Both the position numbers and the translations under genes were made by a program. Positions 39,209 to 47,911 of a stretch of 64,000 nt of DNA are shown in pieces; position 1 is the first letter of the stretch; every line of letters starts with the position of its first letter. This DNA is from Prunus persica. Lineage: Eukaryota; Streptophyta; Magnoliopsida; Rosales; Rosaceae. Under the pieces are notes generated by a model, which was given only the letters and a program-made list of their open reading frames with translations, did no database searches and was not told the DNA's origin. The DNA lies in NCBI RefSeq assembly GCF_000346465.2, contig NC_034009.1:36587557-36651556 (forward strand). The letters are read 5' to 3'.

Positions 39209-41548
39209 ATGAAAACATCCATTTGCATGCTTTCACTAACGCGGATGCTGATGCTTCTGGTTCTCTCTCACAACATCTTGTGCACGGTAGCGGTAGCAGG
39301 AGAGAGAGAGCAGCAGACGAAAAAGACTTACATCATTCAGATGGACAAATCCAAAATGCCTGCAAGTTTTGCCGACGATCATTTCCAATGGTATGGCTCC
39401 TCTTTGAAATCGGTGTCCAACTCAGCAGACATGCTCTACACCTACAAAAATGTTATCCACGGCTTCTCTACCAGGCTAACTGCTGAGGAAGCTGAGCTTC
39501 TTGAAAGACAATCCGGAATCCTTTCTGTTATGCCTGAGTTGAGATATGAGCTCCACACAACTCGGACGCCCCAGTTCCTTGGAATGTTAGGCGGCATAAA
39601 CGAAGCCGTCTTCCCGGCATCAGAGAAACTCGGCAAGGTGATTATTGGAGTGGTTGACACCGGCGTATGGCCTGAGATCAAAAGCTACGATGACAAAGGG
39701 CTTGGGCCAGTGCCAAGAAGCTGGAGAGGGCAGTGTGAGGAAGGCAAGAACTTCAACTCCTCAAGCTGCAACCGAAAACTCATTGGTGCGAGGTTTTTCC
39801 CAAAAGGGTATGAAGCATCAAATCTTGGACCCATTGATGAAAAAGTAGAATCAAGATCACCAAGAGATGTTGATGGCCATGGAACTCAAGCCTCAACCAT
39901 TGCAGCCGGGTCTGCAGTTCCAGGAGCTAGCCTCTATGGTTATGCTTCGGGGACAGCAAGGGGAATGGCTACACAAGCTAGAGTGGCCACATATAAGGCT
40001 TGCTGGTCTGGTTGGTGCTTGAGCTCTGATATTCTAGCCGCAATGGACAAAGCTGTTGAAGATGGTGTCCACATTTTATCTGTGTCTATTGGGAGATCGC
40101 AGTATGAGGATTTCTACACCGACTTTATTGCTATTGGAGCATTCTCTGCCATGGCCAAGGGAGTCTTTGTATCGTGTTCAGCTGGAAATCGTGGGCCAGA
40201 AGCGGATAGCACTTCTAACAACGCACCTTGGATAACCACCGTGGGTGCTGGAACAATAGACCGTGATTTCCCCGCTCATGTTAGCTTGGGAAATGGGAAA
40301 AAATACAGAGGAGCATCAATTTACAGCGGAACACACTTATCTAGTGGATTGCATCCGCTTGTTTATGCTCGCAATGCAAGTAACTCCACAAGTGACTCCA
40401 CAAGTGATCCATGCGCTCCTGACAGCTTGATTCCTGAAAAGGTTTTTGGGAAAATTGTGGTGTGTGATCAGGGAGGAACTTACAGCAGGGTCGATAAGAG
40501 TATGGTGGTCAAAAAGGCCGGTGGCATGGGGATGATTTTGGCTGACATTGAAGGTTATGGAGAAGAACTTGTTGTCGACTCATATGTCTTGCCTGTAGTA
40601 GTGGTAGGCCAAAAAGAAGGTGATGCAATAAAAAGGTATATTGTCTCCCACGACAATCCAAAAGCCACATTTTCTGGCGGGAAGACAGAGTTAGGTGTCG
40701 AACCCTCACCGGTGGTGGCAGCATTCAGCTCTCGAGGACCAAATCCAGTCGCTTTAACAGTACTCAAACCAGACCTAATAGCACCAGGAGTGAATATCCT
40801 AGCTGGGTGGACTGGTGCACTTGGACCAGCTAGACGAGCTGAGGACACCAGGCGGGTGAGCTTCAACATTTTTTCAGGTACATCCATGTCATGCCCACAT
40901 GTGAGTGGACTGGCTGCAGTTCTCAAGGCCGCTCACCCCAAATGGAGCCCTGCAGCCATTAAGTCTGCTCTCATGACCACATCCTATGCAACGTACAAAA
41001 ATGGTGCACCAATCAAAGATGTTGCTACTGGAAAACCTGCAACACCATTTGATTATGGCGCCGGGCATGTCGACCCTGTGGCAGCCCTTGACCCAGGCCT
41101 TGTTTATGATCTTGGTGTCAAGGACTACCTAAACTTCCTCTGTGCCTATCGTTATACAAGCAGCGATATCAAGATACTCACCCACATAGACTTCACCTGC
41201 GATTCAAGCAAGAATTACAGCGCTGGAGATTTAAATTATCCATCTTTTGCTGTTTCCCTAAACACAAATTCAGGCAACTGGGGAGCAGGCACTAAAATAT
41301 ACACAAGGACTCTCACCAATGTTGGTACCCCAGGAACATACAAGGTATCTGTGTCTACACCATCACCAGCTGTGAAGATCTTGGTTGAACCAAAATCACT
41401 GAGTTTCACTCGAGCATATGAGAAGAAGACTTATACTGTGACTTTTGTGGTCAGTGCTATGCCATCTGGTACAAACAACTTTACTCGCTTGGAATGGTCT
41501 GATGGGAAACACATAGTGAGTAGTCCTATTGCTGTCAGCTGGTTTTAA
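39209..41548 (+). CDS. Subtilisin-like protease SBT1.7-like, cluster copy 2 (779 aa)
   Basis: Same type and domain order as copy 1 and intronless. Signal peptide MKTSICMLSLTRMLMLLVLS, cleavage likely near residue 30 (VAVAG). Propeptide from KTYIIQMDKS; mature start near TTRTPQFLGM. Catalytic Asp150 (VVDTGVWPE), His224 (DGHGTQAS), Asn327 (SAGNRGP) and Ser559 (FSGTSMSCPH) are all present. One oddity: the position after GHGT, His in nearly all subtilases, is Gln. The catalytic His is the preceding one, so activity should remain. The SNSTSDSTSDP insert in the PA-domain region contains a short duplication. A 67-bp piece of a neighbouring gene lies 740 bp downstream. Promoter and coding sequence are closest to the pseudogene at 44.0 kb. 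Confidence 0.95.
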   Translation: MKTSICMLSLTRMLMLLVLSHNILCTVAVAGEREQQTKKTYIIQMDKSKMPASFADDHFQWYGSSLKSVSNSADMLYTYKNVIHGFSTRLTAEEAELLERQSGILSVMPELRYELHTTRTPQFLGMLGGINEAVFPASEKLGKVIIGVVDTGVWPEIKSYDDKGLGPVPRSWRGQCEEGKNFNSSSCNRKLIGARFFPKGYEASNLGPIDEKVESRSPRDVDGHGTQASTIAAGSAVPGASLYGYASGTARGMATQARVATYKACWSGWCLSSDILAAMDKAVEDGVHILSVSIGRSQYEDFYTDFIAIGAFSAMAKGVFVSCSAGNRGPEADSTSNNAPWITTVGAGTIDRDFPAHVSLGNGKKYRGASIYSGTHLSSGLHPLVYARNASNSTSDSTSDPCAPDSLIPEKVFGKIVVCDQGGTYSRVDKSMVVKKAGGMGMILADIEGYGEELVVDSYVLPVVVVGQKEGDAIKRYIVSHDNPKATFSGGKTELGVEPSPVVAAFSSRGPNPVALTVLKPDLIAPGVNILAGWTGALGPARRAEDTRRVSFNIFSGTSMSCPHVSGLAAVLKAAHPKWSPAAIKSALMTTSYATYKNGAPIKDVATGKPATPFDYGAGHVDPVAALDPGLVYDLGVKDYLNFLCAYRYTSSDIKILTHIDFTCDSSKNYSAGDLNYPSFAVSLNTNSGNWGAGTKIYTRTLTNVGTPGTYKVSVSTPSPAVKILVEPKSLSFTRAYEKKTYTVTFVVSAMPSGTNNFTRLEWSDGKHIVSSPIAVSWF

Positions 41549-42287
41549 TGTTAGTAACATTGTTGAACCTAATCTCTCTCCAGATCAGGGGGATTATAGT
41601 GGCTCCTCTCTGCTGATCCGTGGTTGCTGATAAGGTGCTTAGAAATGCACTGAATCATGCAGCGTGGTGAAATAAAATTCTGCAGTGGTGGGTTTTCTCT
41701 TTTCAGTTTATTTTTGCTTTAGTTGTATCCCTGAATACATCAACTTTTTCTTTCCTGGAAAGATATGCTGAGAATTTGTTTTGAATATCACCACAGACTG
41801 AGGGAAAACCTATTTATTAAATTAAAAAACTAACTAGTCACACAATCTTGCCACAATTGAAGCTTTGGAAGAGGTAAATATGCCAAATGTTTATGGTAAA
41901 AGCCAATAGCTTCTAACCTCATTTAGGCTAAACTCTCCAACAAAGCTATTTAATCACCAAAAAAGGCAAACCTTGTTGATATGGAGGATGTTTCCGAATA
42001 TAATCTCCCTGGGTAAACAGTAGGTACTATAAGCCGCATGGTTACCCAGAACATAGACGAGAAACTCATCCATTATACTGGTCTTTTGCATTCCTTACAG
42101 ACAATCAGCTATCATGGCATCCATTTAGCACTTTGGGGGAAGGGTGGATTAGAGAGACTTACGATAACATTGTATAACTATAAAATCATAGAGCAGTCTA
42201 CGATGCAAACATCATGAAATCGATGAAAATGAAATACCTTGAAGTTACAATAAGTTTAAAAAATAAAATAAAACAAACTCCCAAATG
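41549..42287 (+). repeat. Downstream region duplicated from subtilase 4 locus
   Basis: 3' UTR and flank match 50225-50971 closely and in order (for example GTGCTTAGAAATGCACTGAA, CATCCATTTAGCACTTTGG). This marks one duplicated block that includes the subtilase and the start of the next gene. Confidence 0.85.
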
Positions 42288-42354
42288 TCACTCTAAATCG
42301 TCTACGGACTGACAAACAGGGAGGTAATAAGTATCAAGCTGCCAATACTTTTGT
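42288..42354 (-). pseudogene. 3'-end fragment of an RMT2-like methyltransferase gene
   Basis: Reads KYWQLDTYYLPVCQSVDDLE and stop on the minus strand, identical in protein to the last residues of the gene at 50972-52173. The match ends abruptly at 42354. It is a dead fragment carried along with the subtilase duplication. Confidence 0.93.
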
Positions 42355-42587
42355 AACTAATACACTCACACATTGAACCGTGAAAATTTCAGAAAATGAA
42401 AAGTGAAAGGAAACTTACAGTGACGTTCCGTGGAGATGGATCGCGTCAATCAGAGAAAACCCTAGCCTTAGCTTGATCCACGAAGAGAGGGAAAGTTTAG
42501 AGTGTAGGAATCAAAGCAAAACCCAAAATCCTAAGATTGATTTTTGGGTTTCTTGAGCGCTAATTTGTATTCGAATAAATTTAAAGT

Positions 42588-42850
42588 GTAAAGCGACGCG
42601 GCTATACTCTTTAAATATTAAAATATATAAAAAACGTATAGCCGCTCGGCTATACTCTTTAAATATTACAATATATTTAAAAGATATAGCCGCGCGGCTA
42701 TACCGTTGAAATATTAAAATATATGAAAACAGTATAGCCGCCCGGCTATACGCTTTAAATATTACAATATATTAAACAGTATAGCCGCGCGGCGAAACTA
42801 TTAATATTAAAATATATTAAAATAGTATAGCCATGCGGCGATACGTTTTA
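42588..42850. repeat. 48-bp tandem satellite with palindromic core
   Basis: Six units at 46-48 bp spacing. Each has a 20-bp core close to GTATAGCCGCNCGGCTATAC, beginning near 42588, 42636, 42684, 42732, 42779 and 42825. Cores 2-4 are near-perfect palindromes; the outer ones are worn. The spacers alternate TTTAAATATTAAAATATAT and TTTAAATATTACAATATAT. Confidence 0.95.
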
Positions 42851-43060
42851 AATATTACAAATTTTTTTTCCCTTCTATGGTGGCTGAGCCCGAAGCACAA
42901 CAGTAGCACCTTATATGACTCGTATGAGCTCCGAGCTCTGCCTCACGCTTCAATTCACCCTTCTACACACAAGGCTCGAGTCGCATTTCCAAAGTGTCAA
43001 GACACCCAAGATATTATTTCAGAAAGAAAGAAAAGGAAGATACAATCAAAACTTTGATTA

Positions 43061-43246
43061 CTAATCTAAGCAGCAAGAGGACACTTCTAAGTCAGCCTCA
43101 GCGCCATTTCTAGAAGAAGAGCTCGCTTCTGCACAGCACTTATTACATGGTTGGTTGGTCTCGGCATTCTCAAGAACATCAGTGATAATGGCAGCTGCAT
43201 GACCAAGTGGCTCCTCAGCAGCCCTCTTCAACATGAAGACCCGCAC
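43061..43246 (-). CDS. Possible orphan terminal exon, unknown
   Basis: An open stretch of up to 61 codons on the minus strand, EEPLGHAAAIITDVLENAE then a Cys/Ser-rich end (CNKCCAEASSSS, VSSCCLD) and stop. It reads like coding sequence in composition, but I recognise no family and see no upstream exon. It could be a gene fragment or chance. Confidence 0.2.
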   Translation of the reverse strand: MRVFMLKRAAEEPLGHAAAIITDVLENAETNQPCNKCCAEASSSSRNGAEADLEVSSCCLD

Positions 43247-43384
43247 ACCACAACCACATGAGACAATATGACAAAGTAGAGAAAGGTTTATCTTATCTAT
43301 AAACTGATTGTCATTGGAAGAGAATCTATAGGAACTAGCGCAAGTAAAGCCTAAATTTCATGAAATTAATCAACACCCTTTTGT

Positions 43385-43386
<2 letters not shown>

Positions 43387-43423
<37 letters not shown>
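43387..43423. repeat. (GA)n microsatellite
   Basis: About 18 GA units. Confidence 0.95.
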
Positions 43424-43427
<4 letters not shown>

Positions 43428-45717
43428 GGAATGATGGGACATATAGCCAATGGACGTGGTTGCTGAAACCAAGGATACCCACCAACCTGAACAGGGAATG
43501 CAGCAAAGAGCTGTATCTTAAAATGATATTGAACATGAGTACTCCGAATTAGTTTCATTTAGCCATATCCTTGTTTCCTCTTTTTTCTCTTGTCTGGGGT
43601 GTTAGAGTTGGGTCAGTTGGCCCATTTAATGCGACCAAACTAATGATGCAGCTTATCCATATCATGAATGATGCAATGCAGCATTAGCATTTTCATTCCA
43701 TCCAATCCAACTTCCAACAAAAATAATATGATACGAATTCCACTCTCACGTGAGTTTCCAAAACTGCATTTTTAAGTAAAGAATCTCTCAGTGCCATGCC
43801 ACGTTAGTGTTTATTGGCGTCCGAGTCGTTTCATTGGCCCTCAACTACAATTTGTATTTCTTTATTATTCCTCGGAGGAGAAAATTTAAATAGCCTAGTA
43901 CCATTCCATTCCATGCGAACCTATCAATGCCATTGGCACTGCAAATACTGCCGTTCCCAAAGTAGCAAAAGGAAAAATTCAGAAGCTCAGGCTTGCAACG
44001 ATTGGGAAGATGAAAACATCCATTTGCATGCTTTCACTAACGCTGATGCTGATGCTTCTGGTTCTCTCTCACAACATCTTGTGCACGGTAGCGGTAGCAG
44101 GAGAGAGAGAGAGCAGCAGATTAAAAATACTTACATCATTCAGATGGACAAGTCCAAAATGCCTGCAAGTTTTGTCGACGACCATTTCCAATGGTATGGC
44201 TCCTCTTTGAAATCGGTGTCCAACTCAGCAGACATGCTCTACACCTACAAAAATGTTATCCACGGCTTCTCCACAAGGCTAACTGCTGAGGAAGTTGAGC
44301 TTCTTGAAAAACAATCCGGAATTCTTTCTGTTATGCCTGAGTTGAGATATGAGGTCCACACAACTCGGACGCCCCAGTTCCTTGGAATGTTAGGCTGCAT
44401 AAACGAAGCCGTCTTCCCGGCATCAGAGAAACTCAGCAAGGTGATTATTGGAGTGGTTGATACTGGCGTATGCCCGAGATCAAAAGCTACGATGACAAAG
44501 GGCTTGGGCCAGTGCCAAGAAGCTGGAGAGGACTGTGTGAGGAAGGCAAGAACTTCAACTCCTCAAGCTGCAACCGAAAACTCATTGGTGCGAGGTTTTT
44601 CCCAAAAGGGTATGAAGCATCAAATCTTGGACCCATTGATGAAAAAGTAGAATCAAGATCACCAAGAGATGTTGATGGCCATAGAACTCACGCCTCAACC
44701 ATTGCAGCCGGATCTGCCGTTCCAGGAGCTAGCCTATTTGGTTACGCTTCAGGGACAGCAAGGGGGATTGCTACACAAGCTAGAGTGGCCACATATAAGG
44801 CTTGCTGGTCTGGTTGGTGCTTGAGCTCTGATATTCTAGCCGCAATGGACAAAGCTGTTGAAGATGGTGTCCACATTTTATCTGTGTCTATTGGGAGATC
44901 GCAGTATGAGGATTTCTACACCGACTTTATTGCTATTGGAGCATTCTCTGCCATGGCCAAGGGAGTCTTTGTATCGTGTTCAGCTGGAAATCGTGGGCCA
45001 GAAGCGGATAGCACTTCTAACAACGCACCTTGGATAACCACCGTGGGTGCTGGAACAATAGACCGTGATTTCCCCGCTCATGTTAGCTTGGGAAATGGGA
45101 AAAAATACAGAGGAGCATCAATTTACAGCGGAACACACTTATCTAGTGGATTGCATCCGCTTGTTTATGCTCGCAATGCAAGTAACTCCACAAGTGACTC
45201 CACAAGTGATCCATGCGCTCCTGACAGCTTGATTCCTGAAAAGGTTTTTGGGAAAATTGTGGTGTGTGATCAGGGAGGAACTTACAGCAGGGTCGATAAG
45301 AGTATGGTGGTCAAAAAGGCCGGTGGCATGGGGATGATTTTGGCTGACATTGAAGGTTATGATGAAGAACAACTTGTTGTCGACTCATTTGTCTTGCCTG
45401 TAGTCGTGGTTGGCCAAAAAGCAGGTGATGCAATAAAAAGATATATTGCCTCCCACGACAATCCAAAAGCCACATTTTCTGGCGGGAAGACAGAGTTGGG
45501 TGTCGAACCCTCACCGGTGGTGGCAGCATTCAGCTCTCGAGGACCAAATCCAATCTGTGTAGAACTACTCAAACCAGACCTACTAGCACCTGGAGTGATT
45601 ATGGAGTGGTGCAGTTGGACCAAGTGGACTCGCTGAGGACCAAGTGGACTCACATGTGAGTGGGCTGGCCGCGGTTCTCAAGATGGCTCACCCAGAATGG
45701 AGCCCTGCTCTCATGAC

Positions 45718-45839
45718 TGAAGGAAGTTGAGGTTCCACCCCAAAACCAATTGGCAATGGGGGGAGTAACTCAACTCCTTATAAGCCCTTGGTAGGTTTCT
45801 CAACTTTCCAATGTAGGACTCTTTACCTTCACATTCTCA
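45718..45839 (-). mobile_element. 122-bp solo LTR (TRIM-like) in the subtilase pseudogene
   Basis: Starts TG and ends CA, flanked by the perfect 5-bp direct repeat ATGAC (45713-45717 and 45840-45844). Copy 2 has a single ATGAC at the matching place, so this is a clean insertion. Read on the minus strand it has CTTATAAGGAG as a possible TATA, suggesting that orientation. The size suits a TRIM element. Confidence 0.9.
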
Positions 45840-46116
45840 ATGACCACATCCTATGCAACGTACAAAAATGGCAAACCAATCGAAGATGGTGCTACTGGAA
45901 AACCTGCAACACCATACGATTATGGTGCGGGCATGTGAACCAAGTGGCAGCCCTTGACCCAGGCCTTGTTTATGATCTTACAGTTGAAGATTACTTAGGC
46001 TTCCTTTGTGCCCTGCATTATCCAATAGAAGATATCAAGAGAGCCACTCACATGGACTTCACCTGCGATTCGAACAAAAATGATCGTGTTGAAGACTTTA
46101 ATTACCCATCTTTTAA

Positions 46117-46497
46117 GAGGTGTATCCAATTCATACTTATAAAGACTTTTTTTAAGTGAGTGACTTTTATAGAGATGACAAATTCTTAAATACTTTCGTG
46201 GAGTTGATAAAAGTCACTAATAAATTGGCAAGACTTTTGCTCTTAATAATTAGCCTTAAAAGTATGGAAAAGTCATTCATTTAATAAGCTTTTTAAAAGT
46301 CATTAACTTTTTGAATACCACCAAACTTTTAAATACTTTTTAAAAGTCATAATTGAATACCACCAAACTTTTAAATATTTTTAAAAGTCACAATTGAATA
46401 CCACTAGACTTTTATATACTCCTTAAAAGTCTAAATTGAATACCTCAAGATTTTTAAACTCTATAAAAGTCATTAAAAGTTTGAATTGGGTGTTGGC
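46117..46497. mobile_element. MITE with internal 42-bp repeats in the subtilase pseudogene
   Basis: Inverted ends: GGTGTATCCAATTCATACTT on the left and, read back from the right, CCAACACCCAATTCAAACTT. About three tandem units containing ACTTTTAAATACTTTTTAAA and GAATACCACCAAA lie inside (46310-46435). It interrupts the codons after NYPSF. Target duplication not clear. Confidence 0.75.
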
Positions 46498-46769
46498 ATA
46501 TTCACAGCAGACCCAGAGGGTAATAATAATATTACTGGACCAACCACTGTAAAATACACAAGGACACTGACCAATGGGTACTCCAACAACATACAAGGTC
46601 TCAGTTCCTACACAGACACCATCAGTGAAGATCTTGGTTGAACCAAAATCACTGAGTTTCACTCGACCATACGAGAAGAAGACTTATACTGTGACTTTTG
46701 TGGCGGCTCCTCTGCTGATCCTTTATGTCTATGTGGTGGCTGTTTTCTTCAGTTTTTTCTTGTCTTAGC

Positions 46770-47900
46770 GGCCTCCAATAACACATCAATTTTGTGTGTG
46801 ACTGTTTTTTCTTTTCTTTTTTTCTGGAAAACACATGTCCAGAATTTTGTTTTGCGTATTTTTCATTGTTGCGGTCATGTTCTACCCTGTTGCGCCATTG
46901 TTGGATTCACTTTAACATTCTGGTACACAAAAAATATAGCAACAAAACAATCACCTCTTCAACACTAATTACCATCAATCTCATTCATCTCCCAGAAGAA
47001 CAGACACACTAAATTTTCCAATAACGGAACCATCTCCTTCAGAGATACACTAAATTTATCAGGCATTGTTCTTACAACCAACGGGAGAGGGGTGCCACTT
47101 AGTGAATAATTGCCCGAATATATAAAACTAAAATCCCAGGAAACAAGAACAATTAAGCTTACCGCAGACTTGAGAGAAAAAAAATTAATAAAAGGAGGAA
47201 TAGTCAGGAATTCTTACCACACTTGAATCCTCACAAATATGAACCCCAAAAGGGAATTAGACTGAATTAGCAGGTGAAAAATGGCTTTAGGTTCACAGGA
47301 GTCAGGACTGGGCAATAGATGTGGTGTCCTTCATAGCAATTACATTTTACTAGTACTGTACAATATCACCAAATATTATTAAATTAAAAGAGAAGATTTC
47401 AACACATTTTCAAAATGGGATCATCCAGTGTCTCAGCTGAAGATGATAAACTCTTTAACAAAGCTATTTTAATCTCCATTATATAATGGAATGCACTACG
47501 TGGAGGGAGAACCCCAAATTCTGGAGATGCCATGTGAGTTTCAAATATTATTTAAATAGGGGATCGATCTCTTAGTGCCATGCCATGTGAGTTCTATTGA
47601 TCGATCTCTCAGTATTGGAATTTTTTTATAGACAAAATCATATTTTGTCAACACGTCTGATTTTATTTCCTTCTTTCTTCTTGTGAAACTTCTGAGTTTA
47701 TTTCACTGGCACTCAAGTGCAGAATATTTAACTAGCCACGGTAGCCATGTTAAGTGAGTTTAAAGTCCATTAGCATTTAATTCCCATCCTTTAATATCGC
47801 TTGAATTTATTTTATTTTTTATATAGATAATTTGGCACTGGCATTGCAATAATTCTGCATTTCCCATATAAGCAAAAGGAAATGAAGCTCAAGCTTGCTA
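46770..47900. other. Intergenic between pseudogene and subtilase 4
   Basis: No gene seen. A TATTTAAATAGGGGAT motif lies at 47549, 363 bp before the subtilase 4 start, with repeated CTCTCAGTGCCATG-type words as in the other copies. Confidence 0.5.
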
Positions 47901-47911
47901 AAAGTGAGAAG

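Larger units (their letters stand above)
42860..43850. other. Intergenic between satellite and pseudogene
   Basis: Holds a (GA)n tract, a possible orphan exon (next entry) and, from about 43560, a copy of the subtilase-2 upstream region (GGGTGTTAGAGTTGGGTCAG, CCAACAAAAATAATATGATA). Confidence 0.6.
44010..46730 (+). pseudogene. Broken SBT1.7-like subtilase, cluster copy 3
   Basis: Begins MKTSICMLSLTLMLMLLVLS like copy 2. Breaks in order: two extra bases in the (GA)n run at about 44102-44114 shift the frame after AVAGERE; a one-base loss at about 44472 (copy 2 TGGCCTGAG, here TGCCCGAG) shifts it again; GHGT is changed to GHRT at the catalytic His; the GTSMSCP segment with the catalytic Ser is deleted near 45630; a 122-bp solo LTR sits at 45718-45839 and a MITE at 46117-46497; the C-terminus is lost by a deletion joining the VTFVA codons to 3'-UTR sequence near 46700. 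The middle (44773-45361) is identical to copy 2. Not functional as a protease. Confidence 0.95.

Noticed and set aside
44470..45636. 388-codon open frame as a separate short subtilase gene
   Set aside because: It is the middle of the frameshifted copy 3, without signal, propeptide or catalytic Ser.
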